64,000 bases of DNA from assembly GCF_016863095.1 (NCBI RefSeq), contig NZ_BOOF01000031.1, forward strand, positions 1 through 64,000, read 5' to 3'. The notes under the pieces are model-generated. The model was given only the letters and a program-made list of their open reading frames with translations. It searched no databases and was not told where the DNA came from. The position numbers and the translations under genes were made by a program. Positions 46,849 to 55,258 of this stretch are shown one piece after another; the stretch's first letter is position 1, and each line of letters starts with the position of its first letter. The DNA is from Microbispora siamensis. GTDB lineage: Bacteria > Actinomycetota > Actinomycetes > Streptosporangiales > Streptosporangiaceae.

Positions 46849-47466
46849 TCAGTCCAGCAGCGGTGCGAGCGCCGTCTCCAGGTCGGGCACGCCGGTGAAC
46901 AGGACGGCCGTCATGCCGAGCGCCCTGGCCGCCTCGACGTTCTCCGCCCGGTCGTCGACGAACAGGCACCGCCCGAGTGGCACACCCGCGCGCTCGGCGG
47001 CGATCTCGTAGATCCGGGCGTCGGGCTTGACCACTCCCACCCGCGCGCTGCTGACCACCTCGTCGGCGAAGTGGCTCAGGCCCAGCCAGGCGAGGTCGTC
47101 CTCCAGATCCAGCGTCGCGTTGGTGACCAGCACGACGGGCACGTGCGCCTGGGCCCGGCGCAGCAGGCCGAGCACGTCCTCGTCCGCCCGGGCGGGCGCC
47201 TTGACGAACGCCGTGAGCAGCGTGCGGGCCTGCTCCCGCGGCACCTGGAGGGCCAGGGCGGCCTCGGCCGCCTCCATCCACTGCTCGACGGTGATCTGCC
47301 CCAGCAGCGCCGGCCGGTCCACCTCGGGCGCGAAGACGGCCTTCGCCGTGGTGCCCTCGGCCAGGCCCATGGCCCGTTCCAGCTCGATCAGCTCCGACTG
47401 GTCGTGGAAGCGGATGACACCGTCGAAGTCGCACAGCATCGCGTCGTACGGCCGGGGGATCGTCAC
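46849..47466 (-). CDS. HAD-family hydrolase
   Basis: A 205-residue HAD phosphatase of subfamily IA. Motif I is MLCDFDGVIRF, motif II VPVVLVTNATLD, motif III Lys in VGVVKPDARIYE, and motif IV RCLFVDDRAENVEAA, with an alpha-helical cap between I and II. It would dephosphorylate a small metabolite; the substrate is unknown. GTG 47466 has no Shine-Dalgarno, but TATGCAT lies just upstream, so a leaderless transcript is possible. It is 82 bp downstream of, and codirectional with, the Gfo/Idh oxidoreductase gene. Confidence 0.9.
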   Translation of the reverse strand: MTIPRPYDAMLCDFDGVIRFHDQSELIELERAMGLAEGTTAKAVFAPEVDRPALLGQITVEQWMEAAEAALALQVPREQARTLLTAFVKAPARADEDVLGLLRRAQAHVPVVLVTNATLDLEDDLAWLGLSHFADEVVSSARVGVVKPDARIYEIAAERAGVPLGRCLFVDDRAENVEAARALGMTAVLFTGVPDLETALAPLLD

Positions 47467-47548
47467 GGCCCATGCATACCATGCGTGGCCGCTCCCCCGA
47501 ATGACAGCGCCCTGACCCCGGCCGCCCCGGCAGCCGGGAGACGGCGCG

Positions 47549-48502
47549 TCAGCGCAGCATGTCGAGGGACCGGGCGGTGCCGAGGGAGTCGTCGGCCGCC
47601 GTGTGCCGGGGCTCGGCCTCGCCGCGCAGCACCTCGTGGATGTGGCGGATGCCCCAGGAGAACGCGGTGCCCTCGCCCGGCTCGTGCCGGGCGACCATGC
47701 GTCCCTCACGCCACACTTCGAGCCCGTCGTGCGGCTTGGGGTGGAACGGGTTGGTCAGCCGGATCTCCCCGCCGGTGCCGACCAGGCGGGTGTACGTCGT
47801 GAACGGCAGGTCGAAGCCGCAGCTCAGCATCAGGCGGCCGGAGCCGAACTCCAGGATCCCTGCGGTCTCGATGTCCACCCCCGCCTCGCCCTTGACCGCG
47901 ACGGCGTGGCCGGCGACTGCGTCACCGCCGAACAGCAGGTGCGCGAGCCGTACGGGGTAGCAGCCCACGTCGTAGAGCGCGCCGCCGCCGAGGGCCGCGT
48001 CGAGCCGGATGTTCTCGGTGCCCTGGATGGTGAAGTGGAAGGACGACCAGACCTCCCGCAGTTCGCCGATCGCGCCATCGGCGAGCAGGCCGCGCAGCCG
48101 GTCCGTCTGCGGGTGGAACGGGAAGACGAACGCCTCCCAGAGCGGGCGGGCCGACCGGCGCGCCACCTCGATGACGTTCCCGGCCTCCTCGGCGGTGAGG
48201 CACAACGGCTTCTCGCACAGGACCGCCTTGCCCGCTTCCAGCGCGGCGATGGTCCACTGCGCGTGCAGGGCGTTCGGCAGCGGGACGTAGACCGCGTCGA
48301 TCGACGGGTCCTCGATGACGGCCTCGTAGCCGCGCACGGCCCGCTCGACGCCGTTCCGCGCGGCGAACTCCTCGGCGCGGGACAGGTCACGGCCCGCCAC
48401 GAGGGCGGCCGTACCTCCACCGGCCTCGCGCAACGCGGGCAGGAACGCCCGCGCGGCGATGCCCGCCGTACCGAGGATCCCCCACCGGACAGCCCCACTC
48501 AT
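47549..48502 (-). CDS. Gfo/Idh/MocA family oxidoreductase
   Basis: A 317-residue NAD(P)-dependent sugar-type oxidoreductase. The Rossmann motif WGILGTAGIAARAFLPAL starts at residue 7; the diagnostic CEKPL (in AVLCEKPLCLT) carries the catalytic Lys, and GGGALYDVGCYPV with the later His-containing region completes the family pattern. The C-terminal half is the beta-sheet domain. ATG 48502 follows GAGGAG. Likely substrates are sugars, inositols or their derivatives; none can be named. It may form a two-gene operon with the HAD hydrolase downstream. Confidence 0.92.
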   Translation of the reverse strand: MSGAVRWGILGTAGIAARAFLPALREAGGGTAALVAGRDLSRAEEFAARNGVERAVRGYEAVIEDPSIDAVYVPLPNALHAQWTIAALEAGKAVLCEKPLCLTAEEAGNVIEVARRSARPLWEAFVFPFHPQTDRLRGLLADGAIGELREVWSSFHFTIQGTENIRLDAALGGGALYDVGCYPVRLAHLLFGGDAVAGHAVAVKGEAGVDIETAGILEFGSGRLMLSCGFDLPFTTYTRLVGTGGEIRLTNPFHPKPHDGLEVWREGRMVARHEPGEGTAFSWGIRHIHEVLRGEAEPRHTAADDSLGTARSLDMLR

Positions 48503-48686
48503 AAAGAACCCACTCCTCGCCGTCGTTGCCGACATTTCACCATTCAGAGGGGAATGCCTGCCGGGACCGTAGCACAGCGATGCTGATGAGAACTTTTGCC
48601 CCTGGAGTCCGATATCGGGCAGCTCAGGGGGTACGTGACCCGCCGATCCCGACCGGGACGCGATGCGAGCGGACGAGGGATGCGCG

Positions 48687-49241
48687 ATGAGCGAGGAAAC
48701 ACGGCGATTCACCCATCTGCCGAGCGACCGGGCGCCCGGGCCCGACTACTCGGGGCCCGGAGTCGAGGCGGAGCTCACCGGGCGGATGCCCGAGGGCCGC
48801 CCCGCCGAGCGCCCCCAGCGAGGCGGCGAATCGTACGACGACCTCTACACGGCCCGGGCCTCGTCCGTCCTGGGCAAGGTGGCGTCGGACGACGGCATGC
48901 TCGACGTACGCATCAAGGCGCCGGGGGAACTCGGCGGCCCCGGAGGGGCGACCAACCCCGAGCAACTGCTCGCCGCCGCCTACGCCTCCTGCTTCCACAA
49001 CTCGCTCACGCTGGTCGCCGGCCGGCAGGGCGTCCGCACCGCCGACGCCTCCGTGGACACGGCCGTGACGCTGCGCAAGCGCGGCACCGCCGACGACTAC
49101 AGGATCGCCGCCGACCTGACCGTACGCCTGCCGGGGGTCGAGCCCGAGGCGGCCCGCAGGCTGGTGGAGCAGGCCCACGGGGAGTGCCCGTACTCGCGGG
49201 CCTTCATGCAGGGCGCCGAGGTGCACATCCACCTCGTCTGA
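48687..49241 (+). CDS. ohr: OsmC/Ohr-type peroxiredoxin with N-terminal extension
   Basis: A 184-residue thiol peroxidase for organic hydroperoxides. The reactive pair is Cys102 (AAAYASCFHNSL) and Cys167 (GECPYSRAF), and GGPGGATNPEQLLAAAYASC matches the Ohr subfamily. Ohr proteins usually have about 140 residues; here the first 45 are an extra, Pro/Gly/Glu-rich, probably disordered segment. ATG 48687 (MSEETRR) is preferred; an in-frame ATG 24 bp upstream also exists. No OhrR/MarR regulator is adjacent. A terminator follows. Confidence 0.9.
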   Translation: MSEETRRFTHLPSDRAPGPDYSGPGVEAELTGRMPEGRPAERPQRGGESYDDLYTARASSVLGKVASDDGMLDVRIKAPGELGGPGGATNPEQLLAAAYASCFHNSLTLVAGRQGVRTADASVDTAVTLRKRGTADDYRIAADLTVRLPGVEPEAARRLVEQAHGECPYSRAFMQGAEVHIHLV

Positions 49242-49247
49242 CCGCCG

Positions 49248-49278
49248 GCGCCCGCCCCGGTCCGGCCGGGACGGGCGC
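49248..49278. terminator. Bidirectional terminator between Ohr and LPMO genes
   Basis: GCGCCCG (49248-49254) pairs with CGGGCGC (49272-49278), extended inside by CCCGG/CCGGG after one mismatch. It lies between convergent stop codons. Confidence 0.75.
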
Positions 49279-49298
49279 TTCGAGCGGGGTGCGGCGGC

Positions 49299-50054
49299 CT
49301 AGATCTTCTGCCACAGCGCGGGGACGTTCGGCGGCTCCCAGCCCACGATCGCCGTGTGGGCCTGGATGCACCGGTACGTCGCCCCGCCGTAGGTGACCTG
49401 GTCACCCGCCTTGTACGCCGTACCGGCGGCCCAGGTGCCACCAGGGGTGGGCGTGGGGGTACGCGTCGGCGAGGGAGACGGGCTCGGACTACGCGTCGGC
49501 GTCGGAGAGGGAGAGGGACTGGGCGAGGGGCTGGGCGTCCCGCCCCCGCCGATCTGAAGGTCGACGCAGGCGTAGAACGCGTTGGCGGTGTCGGCCACGT
49601 TCCAGATCGCGAGGACCTTCTGCCGGCCCGACCATCCGCTGAAGTTCACGGTGTGGCTGACGGTGGCGGGGGGCTGCGCCCCGTGATCGTCGAAGACGGC
49701 GACCCGGGTGCCTCCGATGTAGTACTCCCACGTGCTGGTCGCGTGGCGGGCGGTCAGCGACCAGGTGAAGGTGACGGAGTTGCCGACGCTGGTGGCCGGC
49801 CAGGACTTGCTCTCGTCGTCGAGCTGGGCGAATCGGGCGTTGCCGCCGCTGCAGCTGCGCAGCCCCTTCGGTCCTTCCACGCTCTGGGGCTCGTAGATGA
49901 TGTCGCCGCAGTTGGGGACGCGGCCCTGGGCGCACATCGCCTGGCGGCTCGGGGGCGACGAGATGTACCCGTGCGCCTGAGCCGGTGAGGCGATGAACAC
50001 CGTGGCGCCGATGCCGATCATCGCCGTCGCGAGGAAGGTCAGCGTTCTTCGCAT
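49299..50054 (-). CDS. Secreted AA10 lytic polysaccharide monooxygenase with CBM5/12
   Basis: A 251-residue copper LPMO. Signal peptidase cleavage after PAQA exposes His28, the first ligand of the copper histidine brace; His104 (LTARHATSTWEY) is the second. The catalytic domain (28-170) is followed by a Ser/Pro/Thr linker and a C-terminal chitin-binding CBM5/12 (WAAGTAYKAGDQVTYGGATYRC, shown in part, to PALWQKI). It cleaves crystalline chitin, possibly also cellulose, oxidatively. ATG 50054 follows GAGGAG. A 13-bp dyad 37 bp upstream is a candidate operator. The gene is monocistronic. Confidence 0.95.
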   Translation of the reverse strand: MRRTLTFLATAMIGIGATVFIASPAQAHGYISSPPSRQAMCAQGRVPNCGDIIYEPQSVEGPKGLRSCSGGNARFAQLDDESKSWPATSVGNSVTFTWSLTARHATSTWEYYIGGTRVAVFDDHGAQPPATVSHTVNFSGWSGRQKVLAIWNVADTANAFYACVDLQIGGGGTPSPSPSPSPSPTPTRSPSPSPSPTRTPTPTPGGTWAAGTAYKAGDQVTYGGATYRCIQAHTAIVGWEPPNVPALWQKI

Positions 50055-50091
50055 GTGTGCTCCTCACTGCTGGGGGGTGGCGCTAATATAA

Positions 50092-50104
50092 AGGAAAGTT
50101 TCCT
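50092..50104. promoter_or_regulatory. Dyad upstream of the LPMO gene
   Basis: AGGAAA-G-TTTCCT has 6-bp inverted arms around one base, 38 bp before the ATG, in an AT-rich promoter region. It is probably a regulator site. The chitin regulator DasR binds a different sequence (ACTGGTCTAGACCACT type), so another regulator is implied. Confidence 0.5.
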
Positions 50105-50238
50105 AACAATGAAGGCCCAATGACTGCGGCGGTCAGAGGCCGCGGGCGGATCGGTCCCGTGCGGCAGGGGCCTTGGCGGGGCCCCCGAGAGGCTGCCCGC
50201 ACGCCCTCGTGGTGCACTGAATCCAGGGGGATGTGCGC

Positions 50239-51309
50239 ATGCCGCAGCGTTCGTCGATCACGGCCCGGCCGGCACCGGCCCACGGTGTCGCCGTCGTGGC
50301 GCTGTGCCTGGCGGGGACGTCGATCCCGCTGCTCACCGGTCACCCATCCGCCGCCGGCCTGGGCCCGTACGACGACTGGATGCTCCACACGCTCGAACCC
50401 GGGCCGCAACCGGCGTACGCGCACCCGGCGTTGCTCCTGCTGCTGTTCTGCGGGGCGCTCCTGCTGGCCGGGGCGATCACCTATCTCGGCTTCCGCCTGG
50501 CCGGCAGCGCGATCCGGCCGCCGCCCGCGTCCCCGGCACAGCCGGAGGAGGAGGTCCAGGCGGCCGGCGAGATCGACGCTCTGGCCCCGGGCGTGGACCG
50601 TACGCTCGGGCGGCTGGAGGAGGCGCTGGAACGCCAGCGCCGTTTCAGCTCCGACGCCTCCCATGAGTTGCGCACCCCGCTGACCGCCATGCGGGCCCAG
50701 ATCGAGGACGCGCTCCATGCGCCGCAGGAGACCGACGTGGTCACCCTGGCCAGGGCGCTGCTCCCGAGCCTCGAACGGCTGCAGCGGATCGCGACGGACC
50801 TGCTGGCGCTCTCGCGGCTGGAGAGCGAGGCGCTCCCCATCCGGCGGCAGCGGGTGGACCTCGGGAGGCTGGCCGAAGGCGAACTGCAGATGTCGCCGAT
50901 CACGAAGCGGATGGTTCCCCGGCTGGGCCCGGACGTCGTCGTGCTGGGCGACCCCCACTCGCTCGGCAGCCTCATCAGCAATCTTCTCGGCAACGCGCAA
51001 CGCCACGCCGTCAGCACCGTCACGGTCACGGTGCGGCGCGAACCGCGAAGACCCGGTGGGCCACCCGACGGAACGGCCGTGCTCGAAGTGGCCGACGACG
51101 GGCCCGGGATTCCACGCGAGCAGCGGGAGAAGGTCTTCCAGCGGTTCTGGCGGCTCGACTCGGCCCGCAGCAGGGACGCGGGAGGAGCCGGGCTCGGCCT
51201 GCCCATCGCCCGCCAGATCGCCGAGAACCACGGTGGCCGGCTGACCATCGAAGACAGCGCCGAGGGGGCGCGTTTCGTGCTGCGGCTGCCGCTCGCCCCC
51301 CTGCCCTGA
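50239..51309 (+). CDS. Orphan sensor histidine kinase
   Basis: A 356-residue membrane histidine kinase. Two transmembrane segments (about 18-35 and 67-88) enclose a short external loop of some 30 residues. The H box is FSSDASHELRTPL with His142, the N box LISNLLGNAQRHA, then DDGPGIP, FQRFWRLD and GGAGLGLPIARQI of the ATP-binding domain. A clear HAMP domain is not seen between membrane and dimerisation helices. ATG 50239 has AGGGGG 8 nt upstream. No response regulator gene is next to it, so its partner must lie elsewhere. With so small a sensor loop it may detect membrane state. Confidence 0.9.
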   Translation: MPQRSSITARPAPAHGVAVVALCLAGTSIPLLTGHPSAAGLGPYDDWMLHTLEPGPQPAYAHPALLLLLFCGALLLAGAITYLGFRLAGSAIRPPPASPAQPEEEVQAAGEIDALAPGVDRTLGRLEEALERQRRFSSDASHELRTPLTAMRAQIEDALHAPQETDVVTLARALLPSLERLQRIATDLLALSRLESEALPIRRQRVDLGRLAEGELQMSPITKRMVPRLGPDVVVLGDPHSLGSLISNLLGNAQRHAVSTVTVTVRREPRRPGGPPDGTAVLEVADDGPGIPREQREKVFQRFWRLDSARSRDAGGAGLGLPIARQIAENHGGRLTIEDSAEGARFVLRLPLAPLP

Positions 51310-51391
51310 ACCGAGGCCCGCCGCCCATGCCTCCCACGGGTGCGTACGAGTCGCGCGGGCGGGTTCCGGCAAGGAAGGGAACAGGCACACG

Positions 51392-51419
51392 TTGACATGT
51401 GCCGCCCACGACCTACACT
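51392..51419 (+). promoter_or_regulatory. Strong vegetative promoter of the ArsR-CDF operon
   Basis: TTGACA (51392-51397), 16 nt and TACACT (51414-51419) are near-consensus boxes. The expected start point is at or next to GTG 51427, making the mRNA leaderless. Confidence 0.8.
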
Positions 51420-51426
51420 CACACAC

Positions 51427-51834
51427 GTGAACGATCGTTCAAGTGTTGTGGATCTCGTGGCGGCCGATTCCTGCGCGCTCCCGGTGGTGGACGCCCAGCG
51501 GGTGGAGACCGTCAGGAGAGCCATGCCGTCCCAGGAGACGGTGGAGGACCTGGCGCAGGTCTTCGGCCTCCTGGCCGATCCCGGACGGCTCCGGCTGATC
51601 GCGGCGCTGCTGGAGGGCGGTGAGATGTGCGTCTGCGATCTCGCGGCGGCGACCGGGCACAGCATGTCCGCCGCGTCCCACGCCCTGCGCCTGCTCCGCG
51701 TCCACAACGTGGTGAAGGTGCGGCGCGCGGGAAGGATGGCCTACTACCGCCTCGCGGACTCGCACGTGCGACTGCTGTTCGACCTGGCGATCACGCACAT
51801 CGGACATGAGGAGAAGGACCGGGACGATGGGTGA
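51427..51834 (+). CDS. ArsR/SmtB-family metal-sensing repressor
   Basis: A 135-residue winged-helix repressor. DLAQVFGLLADPGRLRLIAALLEGGEMCVCDL contains the CVC motif of the alpha3/alpha3N metal site; SMSAASHALRLL is the recognition helix; and ADSHVRLLFDLAITHIGH has the His/Asp ligands of an alpha5 site like that of zinc, nickel or cobalt sensors. Both site types being present is noteworthy. GTG 51427 coincides with the predicted transcription start, and a 14-bp palindrome (51428-51441) lies over the first codons, as expected for autorepression. The stop overlaps the CDF exporter start by 8 bp, so metal binding should induce both. Confidence 0.93.
   Translation: MNDRSSVVDLVAADSCALPVVDAQRVETVRRAMPSQETVEDLAQVFGLLADPGRLRLIAALLEGGEMCVCDLAAATGHSMSAASHALRLLRVHNVVKVRRAGRMAYYRLADSHVRLLFDLAITHIGHEEKDRDDG
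51428..51441. promoter_or_regulatory. ArsR operator over the start codon
   Basis: TGAACGATCGTTCA is a perfect 14-bp palindrome with the TGAAC/GTTCA arms typical of ArsR/SmtB operators. It spans bases 2-15 of the coding sequence. Confidence 0.75.
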
Positions 51835-52978
51835 GACCGGCAAGGAGCACGGGCACCGCACCGGGACGGGTGACGACCGCGAGCAGGAGCGCGGGCACGG
51901 TCACGGCCATGGGCGCGGGCATGGTCACGGTCACGGTCACGGGCACTCGGTCAGCGCCGAGGCCGACCGGCGTCTGCTGACCGGCGCGCTGGCGCTCATC
52001 CTCGGCTTCATGGCGGTCGAGGTCGTCATCGGCGTCATCGCGCACTCCCTGGCCCTGGTCTCCGACGCCGGGCACATGCTCACCGACGCCATCGCCATCG
52101 CCTTCGCGATCATCGCGATGCGGATCGCCGCCCGCCCGCCGCAGGGCGGCTTCACCTACGGCCTCAAACGCGCCGAGATCATCAGCGCCCAGATCAACGG
52201 CATCACGCTGCTGCTGCTCAGCGTCTACTTCGTCTACGAGGGCGTACGCCGGCTGATCGAGCCTCCCGAGGTCGAAGGCGCGTACGTCGTCGCCACCGGC
52301 ATCGCCGGGATCGCGGTGAACCTGGCGGCCACCTGGCTGCTGAACAAGGCCAACCGTGCCAGCCTGAACGTCGAGGGCGCCTTCCAGCACATCCTCAACG
52401 ACCTGTTCGCCTTCATCGCCACCACCGCCGCCGGCGTGGCGATCTGGCTGACCGGCTGGGGCCGGGCCGACGCCCTGGCCGCCCTCGTCGTGGCCGCCCT
52501 GATGCTCAAGGCCGGATGGGACCTGGTGCGCGAGTCCGGCCGGGTCTTCATGGAGGCCGCCCCCGCCGGGATGAACCCCGCCGAGATCGGCCGCAAGGCC
52601 GCCGCCCTGGAACACGTGGTGGAGGTGCACGACCTGCACATCTGGGAGGTGACCAGCGGCTACCCCGCCATGTCGGCGCACATCCTGGTCGCCCCCGGCG
52701 CGGACTGCCACGCCGTACGGCAGGCGGCGCAGCGGATGGTCCACGACGAGTACGGCATCGACCACACCACGCTGCAGGTCGACCACGCCCCACCGGAGCT
52801 TCTCGCGATCGGCGAGGCGGAGGCCGAGGCGGCCGAACCCCACTGTGCGGACGCGCACGGGCCCGCGCACGTGAACGGGCGCGTACGGTCCGGGGACGAG
52901 CGCGGATCGCAGGGCTGCCCCGGCCGCCGGCACATCAGGTTCCCCGGCGCCAAGCGCCTCTCCGACCGCCGCCCCTGA
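51827..52978 (+). CDS. CDF-family cation efflux protein (CzcD/ZnT type)
   Basis: A 383-residue cation diffusion facilitator exporting Zn2+ or a similar ion by H+ exchange. A very His-rich cytoplasmic N-terminus (alternating GHGHGH, about residues 22-41) precedes six transmembrane helices. The transport site is SDAGHMLTD in helix 2 and HILND in helix 5. The C-terminal metallochaperone-like domain is VEVHDLHIWEVTSGYPAMSAH, ending with an unusual His/Cys-containing tail. ATG 51827 overlaps the ArsR stop. Regulation by that repressor follows from the operon structure. Confidence 0.95.
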   Translation: MGETGKEHGHRTGTGDDREQERGHGHGHGRGHGHGHGHGHSVSAEADRRLLTGALALILGFMAVEVVIGVIAHSLALVSDAGHMLTDAIAIAFAIIAMRIAARPPQGGFTYGLKRAEIISAQINGITLLLLSVYFVYEGVRRLIEPPEVEGAYVVATGIAGIAVNLAATWLLNKANRASLNVEGAFQHILNDLFAFIATTAAGVAIWLTGWGRADALAALVVAALMLKAGWDLVRESGRVFMEAAPAGMNPAEIGRKAAALEHVVEVHDLHIWEVTSGYPAMSAHILVAPGADCHAVRQAAQRMVHDEYGIDHTTLQVDHAPPELLAIGEAEAEAAEPHCADAHGPAHVNGRVRSGDERGSQGCPGRRHIRFPGAKRLSDRRP

Positions 52979-53020
52979 CCCGCTCCGTTTGCCGTACGAC
53001 CTCAGGGGTATCAGGCGCGC

Positions 53021-53854
53021 ATGTTCGCCCCGTCTGACCTCGATGTGCTCGTGCCCACCAAGGACCGCCCGGGCGCGCTGGCCGTCACGTTGGCGGGCCT
53101 CGCGGCGCAGACCGTGTCCGGGTTCCGCGTCGTGATCTCGGACCAGTCGCACGAGCCGGTCGCCGGCGACCCGCTGGTGGCGGCGCAGCTGCGCATCCTG
53201 GACCACCGCGACAGGCCGGCGGCCGTCCACCGCCACCTGCCCCCGCGGGGCATGGCCGAGCAACGCGCGTTCCTGCTCGGCCTGGCCGAGCGGCGGCTGG
53301 CGCTCTACCTGGACGACGACGTATGGCTGGAGCCGGAGGCGATCGAGGTCCTGCTGTCCGCGATCGGCGAGCTGCGCTGCGGCTTCGTCGGCTACGCCCT
53401 GCACGGCCTGTCCTACCGCGACGACGTACGCCCCGCCGAGCTCGCGCCGTACGAGGAGTGGACGGACGGCGTGCGGCCCGAGCGGGTGCGCCGGGAGTCG
53501 CCGGCCTGGCGGCGCCACACCCTGCACAACGCCTCCAACCCGCTGCATCTCGCGCGGAGACACCTCGGCTCGCCGGGTCACCGGGAGTGGCGGCCGTACA
53601 AGGTGGCCTGGATCGGCGGCTGCGTGCTGTACGACCGGGAACGGCTGCTGGAGTGCGGCGGCTTCGACTTCTGGCGGTCGGTGCCGCCGCAGCACGCGGG
53701 TGAGGACGTCGTGGCGCAGCTGCGCGTCATGGAGAGGTACGGCGGCGCGGGCCTGCTGCCGAGCCGCGCCTACCACCTGGAGCTGCCCACGACGGTCACC
53801 GACCGCAGGGCCGAGTGCTACGACTACGTGTTCGAGACGGCATGGGCGCGCTGA
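53021..53854 (+). CDS. Family 2 glycosyltransferase
   Basis: A 277-residue GT-A fold glycosyltransferase. LDVLVPTKDRPGALAVTLAGL is the N-terminal nucleotide-sugar fold, ALYLDDDVWLEPEA the DXD metal site near residue 95-105, and HAGEDVVAQLRVMERYGG the acceptor region with a catalytic ED pair. Donor and acceptor are unknown. ATG 53021 has a weak ribosome-binding site. The gene overlaps the following GT9 gene by 13 bp, so the two probably modify the same glycan or glycolipid. There is no membrane segment. Confidence 0.88.
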   Translation: MFAPSDLDVLVPTKDRPGALAVTLAGLAAQTVSGFRVVISDQSHEPVAGDPLVAAQLRILDHRDRPAAVHRHLPPRGMAEQRAFLLGLAERRLALYLDDDVWLEPEAIEVLLSAIGELRCGFVGYALHGLSYRDDVRPAELAPYEEWTDGVRPERVRRESPAWRRHTLHNASNPLHLARRHLGSPGHREWRPYKVAWIGGCVLYDRERLLECGGFDFWRSVPPQHAGEDVVAQLRVMERYGGAGLLPSRAYHLELPTTVTDRRAECYDYVFETAWAR

Positions 53855-54900
53855 TCGAGGGCGTGCGGCGCATCGCGGTGCTGCGGGCCAACGCCCTGGG
53901 CGACCTGGTCCTCGCGATGCCCGCCCTGGAGGCGCTCCGCCGGGCCTACCCTCAGGCGCGGCTGACCCTCCTCGGCATCCCCTGGCACGCCCGGTTCCTG
54001 GACGGCAGGCCGGGACCGGTCGACGACGTCGTCGCCCTGCCGCCGATCTCCGGGGTGTCGTCGGCGGACAGCGGCCACGAGGCTCCGGACAGCCTGTTCA
54101 AGGAGCTGCGCGAGCACCGGTTCGACCTCGCCGTGCAGATCCACGGTGGCGGGCGCAACTCCAACCCCTTCGTCAAGAAGATCGGTGCCCGGGTGACGGC
54201 CGGTCTGTGCACGCCGGACGCGGAGCGGCTCGACCTGTGGGTGCCGTACGTCTACTACCAGCACGAGACGCTGCGCTACCTGGAGGTCGCCGCGCTGGTC
54301 GGCGGGACGGCCGAGACGTACGAGCCGAGGATCGCCGTGACCGCCGACGACCGCGCCGAACTCGCCCGCGCGTACGGCGAGCCGCCGCGTGGCCTGGTCG
54401 CGCTGCATCCGGGGGCGAGCGACCCCCGGCGGCGCTGGCCGGCGCGCGCCTTCGCGGAGGCGGCCGACCGGCTCGGCCGTCCGGTCGTGATCACCGGCAT
54501 CGAGAAGGAGCGGGAGGTGGTCGAGGAGGTCGCGGCGGCGATGCGGCGGCCCGCAGTCACGGCGGTCGGCACGCTCGGCATCGGCGGCCTCGCCGCGCTG
54601 TACGAGCGGTGCGACCTGGTCATCTCCAACGACACCGGCCCCCGCCACCTCGCCGCGGCGGTCGGGACGCCCACCGTCGGCATCTTCTGGGGCGGCAACC
54701 TCATCAACGCCGGGCCGCTCACCCGCACCCTGCACCGGCCGCTGATCTCCTGGACCGCGCGGTGCCCGGTCTGCGGGGTCAGCGGGCACGATCCCCGGGT
54801 GGGGCGGTGCCCGCACGACGAGTCGTGGGTGGCCGAGGTCCCGGTCGACGACGTGGTCGAACAGGCCGAAGACCTGCTTCGTGGCCGCCGCGAGATCTGA
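53842..54900 (+). CDS. Family 9 (heptosyltransferase-like) glycosyltransferase
   Basis: A 352-residue GT-B enzyme of the GT9 family. IAVLRANALGDLVLAMPALEALR is the typical N-terminus, LVALHPGASDPRRRWPARAFAE the donor-binding region and LVISNDTGPRHLAAAVGTPTVGIFWG the C-terminal signature. GT9 enzymes transfer heptose in Gram-negatives; actinobacterial versions lack LPS and probably build other surface or cytosolic glycans. ATG 53842 lies within the end of the GT2 gene. CPVCGVSG and CPHD near the end could bind zinc. Confidence 0.9.
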   Translation: MGALIEGVRRIAVLRANALGDLVLAMPALEALRRAYPQARLTLLGIPWHARFLDGRPGPVDDVVALPPISGVSSADSGHEAPDSLFKELREHRFDLAVQIHGGGRNSNPFVKKIGARVTAGLCTPDAERLDLWVPYVYYQHETLRYLEVAALVGGTAETYEPRIAVTADDRAELARAYGEPPRGLVALHPGASDPRRRWPARAFAEAADRLGRPVVITGIEKEREVVEEVAAAMRRPAVTAVGTLGIGGLAALYERCDLVISNDTGPRHLAAAVGTPTVGIFWGGNLINAGPLTRTLHRPLISWTARCPVCGVSGHDPRVGRCPHDESWVAEVPVDDVVEQAEDLLRGRREI

Positions 54901-54945
54901 CGGGAGCAGACTCCTCCTCGGCGTACCAATGGAGGAGGAAGCCGC

Positions 54946-55206
54946 GTGAGAGACGACATCTGCCCCAAGTGCTCGTCGGGTGCCGTCATGGCCGGAGTCG
55001 AGGTGCGCGACCGGGGCCCGAACGGGCCGCAGCCCCTTCGGGTACGCGTCGAGGAGCCACTGCCGGAGAAGGTCCCCTTCTTCTACGTCCAGGGCGAGGC
55101 CTTCGGCACGGTGCGCGCGTGGATCTGCGCCTCCTGCGGCTTCACCGAGCTGTACACCGACAACCTGAACGCGCTCTACGAGGCGTATCGCAAGGGGACG
55201 CCCTGA
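54946..55206 (+). CDS. Small zinc-ribbon protein
   Basis: An 86-residue protein with two CxxC knuckles: CPKC at residues 6-9 and CASC at about 61-64, the spacing of a zinc ribbon, separated by a strand-rich region (GVEVRDRG, PFFYVQGEAFGTVRAW). It ends LYTDNLNALYEAYRKG, like other small ribbon proteins of unknown role in actinobacteria. GTG 54946 follows GGAGGA. It is 45 bp after the GT9 gene and may be cotranscribed with it. Confidence 0.8.
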   Translation: MRDDICPKCSSGAVMAGVEVRDRGPNGPQPLRVRVEEPLPEKVPFFYVQGEAFGTVRAWICASCGFTELYTDNLNALYEAYRKGTP

Positions 55207-55258
55207 CGACCAGCGGAATACAAGGTCCCTCCAAGTCGCCCGGCCTACGTTCGGCGGC

